From Prosopocoilus inquinatus (lineage: Eukaryota > Arthropoda > Insecta > Coleoptera > Lucanidae), in NCBI GenBank assembly GCA_036172665.1, contig CM069870.1, forward strand, positions 66,278,212-66,342,211: a stretch of DNA of 64,000 bases, in the 5' to 3' direction. Positions 22,480 to 34,110 of this stretch are shown piece after piece (the stretch's first letter is position 1; each line of letters opens with the position of its first letter). The position numbers were made by a program, and so were the translations under genes. The notes under the pieces are model-generated. The model worked only from the letters and a program-made list of their open reading frames with translations. It had not been told where the DNA came from and made no database searches.

Positions 22480-22740
22480 AAATAAACTTTCAGTGAGGAA
22501 CACGTAACTAGATCAGCACTTGAAGGACCCGGAATATTGATTTCTTGTACGGTCTCGCTCTACTTAAGCACTCTTCCCTTCTCATTTCTTATGAAAGTGG
22601 GGAATATCGGATGTTGCAAAAAATATTCTTAATTGAGTGCATAATTTAGGGACAATACTTCAACTACCGTAAGCTCGGCCTTATTCTCTGAGTTATTCGC
22701 TGGGTGCCGCGAACACAAAATTCGAAGATTCAAGATGACT
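22480..22740 (+). repeat. Diverged copy of the TTAAGCACT module
   Basis: Keeps GAAAGTGGGGAATATCGGAT, TTGCAAAAAATATTCTTAAT and AAGCTCGGCCTTATTCTCTG in the same order as the 19.3-kb unit. Confidence 0.7.
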
Positions 22741-23035
22741 CTGGCTGAGAAGTTTAAGAATTTTTCTTTCGCTCAGTTTCGAGATATTAAAAAAAATGTA
22801 TACCAAACCATCAACACGGCCTTGCTCAGTAAATGTTAAAATAAATTACTGGAAAAGTTTTTTCTATCAATCTGTTTCTATATTTATTAATTATCTATCC
22901 AGTTTTCCCTATCATTGATCAAGACTGTGCTGATAATTGGTATAAATTGAATTTCGTTATACATTTTTTTTAAATATCTTAAAACTCGGCGTATAAAAAA
23001 TTCTCAAACATCACAAACAGATTTATCTTGAAGAA
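22740..23035. mobile_element. Truncated copy of the mariner-type MITE found at 29.68 kb
   Basis: The arms TTCAAGATGACTCTGGC...GAGATATTAAAAAAAATG and the complement ending CTTGAAG match the inner arms of the intact element at 29679-30229, but the outer CAGGGTG ends are missing. It separates two copies of the TTAAGCACT module. Confidence 0.65.
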
Positions 23036-23039
23036 TACT

Positions 23040-23345
23040 TAAGCACTGTTCCCTTCCCATTTCTTAAGAAAGTGGGGAATATCGGATGTTGCAAAAAATA
23101 TTCCTAATTGAGTGCATAATTTAAGGACAATACTTCAACTACCGTAAGCTCGACCTTATTCTCTGAGTTGTTCGCTGGGTGCCGCGAACGCAAAATTCGA
23201 AGAAATGATGTCTCCGCCACGTGGCTCTGACCTTATACGCGTTATGGTTCCTTTTAATTTTATTTAGTAGCAACTTAATTCTTATGAAAACATAGAAACA
23301 AATAAAAATGGAAAAGAATTAACGTAAGAAGAAATAATAAATAAA
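23040..23345 (+). repeat. Further copy of the TTAAGCACT module
   Basis: Closer to the 22.48-kb copy than to the 19.3-kb pair (shared ACTTCAACTACCGTAAGCTC and GGGTGCCGCGAACrCAAAATT). Confidence 0.7.
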
Positions 23346-23349
23346 ATCA

Positions 23350-24800
23350 AACGAAAATTTTACATAACAAATGAAAAAAAAAAAACAAAATTAGAATACA
23401 GAGCATAAGAAAACAAAAAAAAAGGAGGAACAATCAGGAAGAAGGCGAAACAAACAAATAAATTCACCCTAGAAAAAGAGTAAGAAATAAATGAAAATCG
23501 AAAAATTTCATATCGCAATCGAACGAAAAAAAAAATTAGAAAAATAGTACGAAACAAAGAACATCGAAAAATCGAACGGAAAAAAAAGTAAAATTAGAAA
23601 ACAGACCACAAGAAAAAGGGGTGCAAGGGGGCACAATCAGAAAAAAAGGCGAAACTAAAAAATAAGTTCACGCTACAAAAGCAGTACGAAACAAATGCAA
23701 GTCGGACTGATTGCCACATAAAAAGGAAAGGGAAAAAAACGAAAACAAAAGCACTTCATGACCACATGAAGCCCACATAAATAAAAAATTAAATACACGA
23801 AGTTTGGGAAATATTGAATTTCGGAAAAAAAACAAAAAAAGCACCAAACAGAATGAAGCTATAAAATAAAAAAACAAAAACAAAATAAATGAATGAAAAA
23901 GAAAATAAATGAAATAAAAAAAAACAAATATAAAAATAAATACAAACAAATGAAAATCGAACTAAATGAGATAAAAATGGAGAAAGGTAAAAAAAGTGAT
24001 AAGCGAAGTAAAGAAAATTGGGAAAGTGACACCTGGTAAAGATTGAACATGGAAAGAAAAAGCAACCAAAAAAAGAAAAGCATCACAGGTTCAAACAAGC
24101 GGAGGATCATCGTACTAGGTAAAGAAAATTAACATCCAATTAGATGAATGTAAAACAAAAAAAAATAACAGTCAAAAACAAGAGCACTTGATAATCACAC
24201 TAAAAAAAAAGGAAAAATCAAATTTAGAGGAGATTGAATATGGGCGAGGAAAGAAAAGCAAACCGGAAAAGTAAAATATTACAGGATGAAACAAACGAAG
24301 AATGATACTAGATAAAACATATGAACATGAATAGAAAATCAAAAACAAAAGTATTTGACAATCACATTTAAAAAAAAATAAATTTAGTGCGAGGGAGGAA
24401 AAGAAAACTTTAAAATAATATAGTGTCATAGAATAAAACAAATGGATGTTAGGCAAAAGACAACAAAACAAGTTGATGTTAGGCAAAAGAAAAAAAATGA
24501 AAGTCGAAAAAGTAAATTCCATGCAAACAAAAAGGAACAAGAAAACATAGGAAATAGTAAACAATCAAAAGAAACAAGACAATAAACATTAAAAAGAAGC
24601 AAATAAAACTCGAAGTAAATCCCATGCAAACAAAAAGAAACAAAAAGAAAATGGAGAACAGAAAACATCACAATCAAAATTAAAAAAAAAAACAGTACAT
24701 CAGAAATAATAAAAAAAATGGAAAATTGTAATTTATTACTATCGTTGTACATATGGAGAAGAAATAAATAGTAAAGTAAAGCATCAAAAATAAAAACTTG
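23350..24800. repeat. A-rich, purine-skewed low-complexity block
   Basis: Long AAAACAAAA/GAAAAG-type sequence with small internal duplications, for example GATGTTAGGCAAAAGA at about 24445 and 24476, and CATGCAAACAAAAAGrAACA at about 24522 and 24626. Minus-strand open frames (23360-24752) are Phe/Leu-rich composition artefacts. Confidence 0.65.
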
Positions 24801-25880
24801 TGGACAAACTCAAAACACATACCGATTGATTAGTTTGTTAAATTAAAAAAAATATATAAAAATTTGCGACTCATTGTCGATTCGTGTAGAAAATCTATTT
24901 TTTTTAAATACAACCAATTCTTGATTCTTGAAACTTGATTGTCGGTACTTGGTGTTAGGGTACGCTGAAGATCCTAAACTTTCTTTGCAATTTATTAAAT
25001 TTTTAATTCAATTATTTATTGATTTTGCTGTCACTCTCTTAATTGGCACACCACGTGATCATCAACCGAAAATAAACATTTCAAATGCAAGCAGCATTTC
25101 CTCTTGGTTAATTTTTAATATTCATTTGTCATCTTTTAATGCGCTTTTGCTTTGGTGCTCGTCGTTTATGTTTATTATTGAAAAACAGGATTAAAATGTT
25201 GAGATAAGATATCTTTAATGAAGAGGGACATTCTTTTATGCTCCTTTACGATGTTTTAGCGCTCGGCTTATCTCAATTTTATGCGACGCTATTTATAGTA
25301 TACATATGTATACCAACATGATATCTGTACATAACGAGTAATAAATACATTAAATATCCAGTTTTTAATTTTGTGCGTACAGGTATTTTCCGTTGGAGAG
25401 CAAAATAAATTGAAAAAGAAATCCAATCAAGAGCCAGTTTGCTTTGTGAACAGCATCTTAAAAATAAATCAAAACTTGGTTGACAATGATGATAATAATC
25501 GAACGTGATAAAAACACAAAAAGTATTACACATTTCGAAACCGCTTTTAACCGGTCATTGTAGTACCCTTGATGGATCTTGTGTTTTATATCTTGGATCA
25601 GATAATGGCAGATGAAAAATAACTTGAAGAAGCAGATGCATAAAACAAGATTTCAAGGAAGTGACGTTTGCGATTTTATTGTGTTTTATAACTGGACAGC
25701 TACAAAACGACCAGGACATTTACTTCAATTTGTAAAACAGGATGCGCATTCTCATCAAATCTCGTAGCGAGACAGACAGACTCTCAATAATTTTATGCAC
25801 CTAATAGATAACATTACAAAACGTAATAAGTTTAGATGAGTTTAGATGCTTAATATTTCGTTTCAAAGGATACGTGACTA
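24800..25880. other. Unassigned AT-rich sequence
   Basis: A perfect 16-bp palindrome GTATACATATGTATAC lies at 25298-25313. No supported gene. The 88-aa frame at 24928 and the 84-aa minus frame at 25279 have no domain or context. Confidence 0.4.
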
Positions 25881-25889
25881 CAGGGATTA

Positions 25890-27900
25890 TTATTATTATT
25901 ATTATTATATATATATCTGCCATGGATCTGAAAGAGATATAGGTCTCGTCAAGAAAAGACAAAGGATAAAACTTGTCAAATGGTTATACAAACTCCTTAA
26001 ATTCGTAAAAGCAGTGACTCAATAAAAACATTCTTAACTCTCTTTTAAACTTAATTGTAGATTCCAACAATCTTAATGGAGCAGGCAACTGATTAAACAC
26101 TTTTAGTGCTTTATAATAGACACCGAGTTCAAAAAGAGCAGTGCTATGTTTAGGGATTATTAAATTATTACAATACCTAGTTTTCGGAAGCAAATCGTAT
26201 CCATATTTGTCTTTATTTTTCGGGAGTAAGTTTAAGTTAGTTTTAACAAAAACAGCAAGATTGTAAATATAGAGACAAGGTAATGGCAAGATTTCAAGTA
26301 ATTTAAATAGGAGTTTACACGAATCACTGGGTGTTTTGCATAATATTGTTCTTAAAATTGATTTTTGTAAGATGAAAACTTGCCGAGAGTTAGATGACCC
26401 TCCTCAAAAAATTAAACCATAAGATAGTGCAGACTGAATAAAAGACGTATAATAAATTTTTAATATATCCACAGAAACACAATTCCTAAGATTCCTTACA
26501 ACTGATTTTCCATGACACTTAATAAGTATGCTAGACAGAAATGGTCTATTTGTAAATTGCAAAACCATAGTTTTATTATGGTTTAACTGAAGATTATTGC
26601 TCTCACATCATTTAAACATTTGTAAAATAGAGAGTGAGGCAATTTTTGATGATAAGGCATGAGATTTACTAGTCGCTATACACGAGGTATCATCAGCATA
26701 TTGACACAATGTCACAGACGGAAATTGTAGTTTCAAATCATTAACGTAGAGTATAAACAATACTGGGCCTAGAATTGAGCCTTGTGGTACGCCTTTACTT
26801 ATTACTCTAAGGTCAGACAAAATTTCCTCAGTTACACCATTGTTCATGTGTCTGATACACACTTGTTGAGATCTACCAGAGAGATAGGAACGAAACAAAT
26901 TTAGAGCAACTCCGTTGATACCAATAACATATAGTTTCGATAATAAAATTTGATGATATAAAGTATCGAATGCTTTAGACAGATCAAAATAAATACCAAT
27001 GGGAGCTCCACCGTTATCCAGACTAGAAGTTATTTCGTGTAGACATTCAAAGATTGCACACTCAGTAGATCGACCTTTAATAAAACCATGCTGACATTTA
27101 GATAGAATAGTAAAATGTATCAAGTTTGAATACAATCTATCATATATAAGTTTTTCATATACTTTAGAGAAGATAGAAAGCAGCCGTATAGGGCGATAGT
27201 TGGTTATGTCAAGTTTAGAACTTTTATTTTTGAAAACTGGTAAGACCTTGGCTAGCTTGGGAGAACCAGGAAAAGTTCCAGTAACAAAGGAATTATTAAT
27301 AGCTTCTGCAAGTTTTGTACATATTAGGTCACTGACCTCTGCAAGAATAGTACCTGGAATTCCATCATATCCTTACGCTTTTTTTGAAGAGAAGTTTATT
27401 AAAATATTTTTAACTTCTCTTTGGTCAGTGGGAAAAAGAAAGAAATTTGACTGCTGGTGTGAATTTACAATAGTCTCAACTTTGTTTGATTGAATTAAAT
27501 TATAATCTGGAATAAAGTATTCATTAAAAAGGTTCGCTGTGATATAAGGATCAGTAATAGATACATCAGTAACCATTAATTCGATGTTCGAGAGAGTCTC
27601 AGAAGAAACAGTTGAGTCCTTGATGATGCCCCAAATAATTTTACTTTTGTTACATGCCGTAGCATTAAGAACTTTATTATTATTAAACGATATTTTTGCA
27701 TTTTTTACAAGTTGTTGATATTCTCGCTTTTTAGCACTATACAATTTTGTTAAAGTATAGTCAGCTGAGATTTTGCACATATGTCATAGATCTCTAAGGA
27801 AATTACCTTTTCGAATGATTTCGTCAGTTACCCAGTCAGATTTGTTTTTAGATTTGTTGGAAATACTTTTACAAGTTAATGGGAATGATGAATTGAAATT
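25890..27900 (-). mobile_element. 5'-truncated non-LTR retrotransposon (Jockey/CR1-like)
   Basis: Reads on the minus strand from about 27900 to an (ATT)n/(TA)n microsatellite tail at 25887-25917, the kind of 3' end used by this class. It lacks the endonuclease region, so insertion was 5'-truncated or the start was lost. Protein content is described in the next entry. Confidence 0.85.
25984..27780 (-). pseudogene. Reverse transcriptase of the non-LTR element, interrupted by stops
   Basis: One frame runs the whole length. The stretch before RT (IIWGIIKD, FNEYF) is followed by GYDGIPG, then RT signatures HGFIKGRST, YFDLSKAFDT, GVPQGSILGPVLF and QYADDT, and by a C-terminal region (LPKTRYCNNL...STALFELGVYYKALKVFN). 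There are three in-frame stops: TAA at 27373-27375, TGA at 26605-26607, and TGA near 26398. Both TGA codons lie where the family usually has Trp. A further TGA lies just upstream of 27780. About 40 residues after the RT palm region appear to be missing. No frameshift was needed, which suggests decay by substitution. Confidence 0.85.
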
Positions 27901-28480
27901 ATTATAATTATTATATTATTATATTATAATTGAATATTGTCTTCATATCCTTTGAATGTTCTATTTTCAATTTTGTGTATAATATGTCACAAATTTAGCT
28001 CTCATTTTGTCATATTGAGTTAATTAATTAAAGTTAATTGCAATTTGTTGTACTTCAATTTAAGCGCCAGTCGTGAAATCGCAACAAACTCAACACAAGG
28101 CAATTTCATTTTTAAACATAACAGATTTCTTCGATTCGTATTGTAAGCGTTCGTCGTCTGTCGCAATTCCCCATTCCTCATCCTCTACCATCGCGTTTCA
28201 GCAGACGCGCGCATGTACGAAGCTGCCCTCTTGAAATAATCGAGTGTTTGTAACTTAAAATATCTAATAAATATCTGAATATCAAGGGCGTTTGTTTCAG
28301 TTTTGACGATAAAGCTGATGGTGGTAACATAGAATAATAAGAGAGGAAAGAGACGGCAGTTTTCGGGTGAATCCCAAGTGAAAAATAAATAAAAAGGGCA
28401 GGGATGGCTAATAATATCAAGCGCAGGAGGGCATTTTCTGACAGAAACGGCTTCGCTCTATTTTGTACTTAGTGACGATG
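27900..28480. other. Unassigned sequence
   Basis: Starts with TTATAATTATTATATTATT simple sequence at the retrotransposon border. No gene that I can support. Confidence 0.4.
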
Positions 28481-28770
28481 CAGGGTGAGAGTCATGCTGT
28501 TATGGGGGAGTTATTCTAGTAGCAGAATATGATCTTATTGGTGGTGATCTGCTGCATTGTCCGGAGGGTGGTATCGTACACCAGCATACAATATCATTGC
28601 GACTTGTCGCAGTGGCAGCAACACTATTGAAGTGCATTGTAACGATTTTGGGAGACGGAGAGGTGTTGATGACCGTTGTCGAATGCTAACTAAACATTTT
28701 TGTCTATTAAACGTGACAATATAGGCAAGACAGTTAACTGTATCCTCTACTCATTGTGAATGTAAAGGTT
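28480..28770 (+). repeat. Dispersed repeat, copy A (partner at 33.56 kb)
   Basis: Shares TTATTCTrGTAGCAGAATAT, GGTATCGTACACCAGCATACA-like and TCTACTCATTGTGAATG-like blocks, in order, with 33564-33790. GC content is above the local average. Confidence 0.6.
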
Positions 28771-29190
28771 CGAATATTCAGATGCAAAGTTTTTATAAGA
28801 AATTAAATGCTGCGATTAAATAATATTGTAACATTGAAATGAATCATAACGCGTACAAGAGGTTCTCTCTTTCGCTTACAAAAACGTGGTCCAAACCCGT
28901 TTAGATTCAAAGATGGACGTTCTTTTGCAAACAGATTAATCTCCGCTCTTCTTAAAAATTCAATCCCGATCGATAATCCCCTTTCTCTTTCAAATCAAAC
29001 TATTTGTATATTTTGTTTGGATTGAAATGTAGACAGGCGAACTGTCAATCAATAATTCAAATCTGAAGTGTTTTATTGCAGCAACTACGGAATCAAGATT
29101 CAAACTGTCCGAAACCAGATTCAAACTTTTAAGCAAAAGAAAGCAGCTAAGATGAGAGTGAGTAAGGAAGGCAGGATTTTACCGAATTTC
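28770..29190. other. Unassigned sequence
   Basis: AT-rich, with no gene or clear repeat boundary that I can support. Confidence 0.35.
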
Positions 29191-29640
29191 TCTGCACACG
29201 GTACGTCGTGAGGCAAGCGGTCACAAGAGACCGAGCACAATATTGCACCTAATTGATGCATTCAATTAAGGGTATTTTTTGCATTGAAAATGCAGCTTAT
29301 GTAAAAATGTAAAAATTCTAGAAGATGGAATGCATAAAAGCTCCAGCAGGAGGCTAAACGAGCAGATTCTGGCGCAGTTTACTCTTGACCTAATTAGGTA
29401 CGCGCTTCGTTCTTCGTTGAAGTGTTTTTTTATTTTAATCCTTTTTTAATCAGTCAGTTTCCTCCGCTTGAAATTAATTTCGAGAAGAAGTTGCTACACT
29501 TCACGGGTGTTTGTTTTTTGTAAACAATTCAATCGTTTTTCTACGTTACTAATTGTGTGTCAAGAAAGTTTTTTGAAAGAAAAATTCGTTTCATGCAGAA
29601 AGAAAAGCTATTTTCTAACACAAGTTTTATTTTTTTTGTA
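29190..29640 (-). repeat. Inverted, diverged copy of the TTAAGCACT module
   Basis: Reverse complement carries TGCAAAAAATACCCTTAATT, a TTCAACGAAGAACGAAG / CCTAATTAGGTCAA stretch and TTAGAAAATAGCTTTTCTTT. These match the 19.3-22.5 kb modules in the opposite orientation. Confidence 0.6.
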
Positions 29641-29678
29641 TTTTGAGACATTCGATGTAAATAGCTTTGGTTGTTATA

Positions 29679-30229
29679 CAGGGTGATGCGTTTTGAAACG
29701 CAACATAGAAAATCCCAGTTAATTTAAAGGCGCTCGAATATTGGCTTCCCTAATTATTTTACAGCAAAATTCCATTTGGGTTTTCTAAAGTACTCTTCAA
29801 GATGAATCTGTCTGTAAAGTTTGAGAATTTTTCATACACTGAGTTTTAAGATATTTAAAAAAGATTTTGTAGCTAAATTCAATTTATACCAAAGTATCAG
29901 CACGGCCATGATCAATAATAGTGGAAAAATCTAGTTCGTTTTTGAAAAAGATTGATGGAAAAAGCTTTTCCAGTAATTTATTTTAACATTTATTAATCGA
30001 GGCCGTGCTGATAGTTTGGTATAAATTGAATTTCGTTACTGATCTTTTGTAAATATCTTGAAACTCAGCGTATGAAAAATTCTCAAACTTCACAGACAAA
30101 TTCATCTTAAAGAGTACTTTAAAACACCTAAATGGAATTTTGCTGTAAAATAATTAGGAAAGCCAATGTTCGAGCACCTTTAAATTATCATGGGATTTCC
30201 TACGTTGCGTTTCAAAACGCAGCACCCTG
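29679..30229. mobile_element. Tc1/mariner-type foldback MITE, 551 bp, TA target
   Basis: Starts CAGGGTGATGCGTTTTGAAA and ends with its near complement (...TTTCAAAACGCAGCACCCTG), with TA on both sides. The arms pair along almost the whole length (about 250 bases each), meeting near 29950. It has no transposase. The 73-aa frame at 30132-30353 overlaps the right arm and is not a gene. A truncated relative lies at 22740-23035. Confidence 0.85.
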
Positions 30230-31160
30230 TATAGAGAATTGGCGTTGCAATCCCGTAAAGATTCCTTTCTCTGGCGATAAGCGAAATGACGAAAAAAGAA
30301 AGGGGGTAGAAGGGTCCAACCAACGAACAAATGAACGAGGTAAGTCTATTTAATATTGCTACTATTTTGATCCGAGAGATAAAAAATGCTCCGACATTAT
30401 TTTATTTTATATTTTTATTATTTCTAGGTGCTTATATGAGTTTATATAGTTAAAGCTACAAAAATTATTTCACTGTTCAGCCGAAAAATGTCAATCCGTC
30501 ACGAACAACATCTCTTTTTGTCTCACGGAGTACTAATTGCGAAAGTTCGGGAGGCCCCTGGCGGTCAATCCCCAAAAACAAGCGGACGTGACTGACTAGG
30601 CATAGTTCTTCTTTTTTTATAGTATCTACATTTCATGCGTGTCAAATTGATTCTTTGTCCAACTTGTATACAGGTTGTTGAATCAAACTGAGTTCATAGA
30701 AATTAAATAAGAAGAAAGTGCGGACAATGTAGCATTACTTTCTGTGTATTGTATTGCCCTTGTCCATGTACGTTACACTCTCACTTTACAACAATGACCT
30801 CTATATTTAAGAGAATCGAAGGGTATAATTTAATTAAATTTAATTAATTTAATTTAATTTACTACGATTATAGAAAAATATTTTGTCGCATCACACCATC
30901 AAAGAATATGGAAGAAATTAAAAAGACGACAAATCTCGCTCTCGTCGTGACTTTTAGGGATATGCATAGATTTGAACTCGACGAGCCCTTGTCAAGTGAT
31001 AATTTTCTTTATTTTTAAACCCCTGTCAGTCGCGGGTGGGTGACTCGCTGACAACGCGACGTTCTGCTGAGTTTGATGTTTGTGCTATAATTATTATGTT
31101 ATTATAATAAATTCCATTCAATTAATTTCTCACATCCTTTCCCTCTTATTTAAAGAATTG
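30230..31160. other. Unassigned sequence with one good splice-donor match
   Basis: ACGAG|GTAAGT at about 30340 looks like a donor but no exon can be built around it. A TTAAATTTAATTAATTTAATT run lies near 30835. GAAGAAATTAAAAAGaCG at about 30912 recurs at about 32425. Confidence 0.35.
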
Positions 31161-31161
31161 C

Positions 31162-32077
31162 CAGAGTTGTTAAGTATCTAGATACAGTATCTAAATACTT
31201 TTTGAGTATCTAGATACATATCTCAGATACTACTAAAAAATGTAACTGTATCTGCATCTAGATACAATTACAGTGTATCTATTCATTTGAGATACTAAGA
31301 TACATTTTAGATACATTTTGAACTTTCATAAAAACAGCAGACCTTGGCGGAAATGCAACCTCCGATTTTACAGTCTCTTTCTTTTGATTTTCCCCTCTTG
31401 TTAATTATGTTTTCCAGTTTGTCAAACGACTGTTCTATTTAGAATACGATTTGATAGTTCAGAAACTTGAAAATTATTTTCAAAATTGGAAAAGATAATT
31501 GACAAAAGGAGAAAATCAAAAGGAAAAGACTGTATTGTTGATTTTATCAACTTTTCTTGATTATGGGAACGCTCTCTTAGCTACAACAAGGTTACAACTA
31601 AGGATCCTAGATTCATTTGACATTTAACTTGTCTGATACGGAAGTAGAGTCATTTCTGTTGATAACTTTATATTTTACGTTGACTACGTTTCATACAAAA
31701 CCAGGTAATTACTTATCAACTTATTGATCAACTTAATTACAAAGATAAATTTTCTATTTAAAAAGACATACTGCTGAAAAAAAATGTGAAAATTATCACA
31801 GATTTTAGTGTGTACATTATTCAGATATTCATACGAAAACTTCGTCAATTTTCCCGAAAAAAGGCGATTTGGATCGCAAATAATACCGTACCTCCACTAC
31901 TGCATAGGTTATTGAATTTTACACTTGCAAGTATCTTGATAAACTGCAGATACTTTTTTTTGTATCTGTATGTATCTAGATATTTTCCGGAAAAAGTATC
32001 TGTATCTGCCTCTAGATACATGTTTGTGAAAGTATCTGCATCTAGATACTATTACAAATGTATCTTTAACAACACTG
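31162..32077. mobile_element. hAT-type non-autonomous element, 916 bp, AGAATTGC target duplication
   Basis: Starts CAGAGTTGTTAA and ends TTAACAACACTG. Perfect 8-bp direct repeats AGAATTGC flank it at 31154-31161 and 32078-32085, the hallmark of hAT transposition. Both subterminal regions (about 160 bases each) are crowded with GTATCT/AGATAC units, often as the palindrome GTATCTAGATAC, probably transposase-binding repeats. The interior (about 31330-31930) has no transposase, and the 126-aa frame at 31786 shows no hAT motif. Confidence 0.88.
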
Positions 32078-32085
32078 AGAATTGC

Positions 32086-33340
32086 TTGCCTGCTTGCCAA
32101 ACAATTCTTACATCTTTTCCCCCTTACTTAAAGAGCTATCTGTGCCAGACAACACTTTTCTTATGAATGGAACAAAATGAAAAATATTTTGATACGAAAA
32201 AGGCGTAGAATTAAGTGAACGAGAAACAATCGTCTTCTCCTTAAGACACGAACTCACAATCAGTAGAAATAAAGAATGAATGCAAATTTCTCGCCAGATT
32301 TATTTATAATGAAGGCGACATTCGATAAATAAAAGAGAAATAAATGAATATCGACGGTTCTTCGTATTCTAATTCAAATATTTAGACGCATAACACCGTC
32401 GGCGTCGTCGGTCGCAGAAACTGGAAGAAATTAAAAAGTCGCAGAATAAATTAAGATGTTCGCAGATTGTTGATGTTTTCAATAAACAAATTCCGTTGAA
32501 TTTTTATTTTTTATCTGTTGTTCGAATTAACGAAAATAATAGGGAAACTAAGCTGTTCAAAACGTAAATATTTTCTCGGGTTTTGCCTGAGAAACGAAGT
32601 CGACGAATCTTTGGCGAAGCCAAATCGTACGTGTCAATGCCCACGTATGGAACGCGTGAAGATTAAACTCATTAATGCAATAACAAATTTTGTAATGTGA
32701 AAAGCACCGATTACTTCTCGCCTGCGTCATCATCAGCATCATCAGAAATAACAATCATCACGGGAAAATAATGCGTCCCCGCCAAAGGCCAAGAACTGGT
32801 ATACTTTCTTTGTCCAATTCGATTTTCTTTTTAATTTTTAAAGTGATTAATTTTTAATCACTGGTAAAACTGTTTGTGCACGAATGTATTATTTGATAAA
32901 TAATTATTTCCTTGAAATCTCGCTGTGCATCGTCATCTGCATACCTACATACTTCAAATAATAAATTAATTTCGCTCGTTTTGATTATCTGATAAGGATT
33001 TTATTAAAACCGGTTCGAGGCGGTTGCATTCTATTTTAATTGATTTTTGGGCTTGATCCCCTTAATCTACTAGTTTGTAGTATTTTGTTATTGTAAATTT
33101 ATCGCTCCGGGTGAGCCAGTTTAACCGCAAAAAGCTGATTACTGCAGGAGGTAATTAAATAATTAAAATAAATAAGACCCGGTGAAGGTTTTATTTAATT
33201 GCGATGTTACACTCAGTAGCTAATATAATTGTTATAGTTATTTATGTTAGAAGTTTAGAATTTAAGAAAGTTTATGCATTCTCGGGATATCTCTGAAGCA
33301 CTAGCATATTTGTTTACGTTATTAGTTTGGTAATATGATA
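32086..33340. other. Unassigned sequence
   Basis: CATCTTTTCCCCCTTACTTAAAG at about 32111 resembles part of the 1-1200 tandem unit and also the sequence just left of the hAT element. No gene seen. Confidence 0.35.
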
Positions 33341-34110
33341 TGGGGGCGTGTTTAGTCTTGACAGCAAAGAAACGGCAGAGATGGCAGTCTCCCGAGGGCT
33401 AGCGCGTAATGCGAAACGTGTCTTTAAACGGGGCAAGGGATGGGCCTGGTGATATATGTAGTGGCCGCGGTGTATTGCCGGGCATTAGCTAGAGGGTGTC
33501 TGCAGAATATGACCTGAAATGGTATGTTCTGGCAGAAGTGTTAGGGCGGCTCATTCTCACGATTGGCAATGCGGTATGAGCGTCATCATTTTGTGCGGAG
33601 ATATTCTGGTAGCAGAATATTGTCCGGGACGCGATCCGGGGCGTTGACCAGAGAATGATATCGTGCACCAACATACAGTATCATGGCTCTTGCCACGGCG
33701 TGCAAGCAGCGCCGACGAAGAACACGATACCGGCAAAGTAATTAGCTGTATTCTACATTCTTTGTGAGTGGGAATTCGATTGATTGCATTCCTGACCGGG
33801 TGATAGCATTGAGCTATCCAGAAAGGTCTGACATGATGATGTCATTGGACCGGTACGGAGTGGTGCTTGACACTTACGCAGTCGATGACATCAACTGATC
33901 CTGAGAACGTTTGCTCGGGAGGCAAGGTACGCTAATATCCATCGGGAGGGGTGGGTTTTGTATCCACGGGTGAACGTGGGGAGTAATACGTGCGAAGATA
34001 AGAAGTCAACGTGCGAGGATGACTTCCCCAGTGTCCAATATCATCATGAGGGAACTACAGCTTCTAGATTCGCCCCTGGAGCGGGTGGAGCCGGGAAAAC
34101 GGCCCCGGTA
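33340..34110 (+). other. GC-rich island containing dispersed repeat copy B
   Basis: Noticeably GC- and CpG-richer than the surrounding 10 kb. 33564-33790 is the partner of the repeat at 28480-28770. The island ends at a strong donor match (CCCCG|GTAAGT at 34108). It could be a promoter with first exon, or a repeat of different base composition. The 61-aa minus frame at 33489 is not supported. Confidence 0.5.
34019..34107 (+). CDS. Possible first coding exon of an unidentified gene
   Basis: ATG at 34019 opens 29 codons (MTSPVSNIIMRELQ..., then Leu/Asp/Glu/Pro/Arg-rich), with a second in-frame ATG at 34046. Coding-like GC-rich third positions run into CCCCG|GTAAGT. Without splicing, the frame hits TAA at 34109-34111, exactly inside the donor. 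The product is not recognised, and no downstream exon was found in the window. It may be a chance frame in the GC island, so the call rests only on start, composition and donor. Confidence 0.25.

Noticed and set aside
23360..24752. Series of hydrophobic minus-strand ORFs that look like membrane proteins
   Set aside because: Phe/Leu-rich translation of A-rich low-complexity DNA; no consistent frame or motif.
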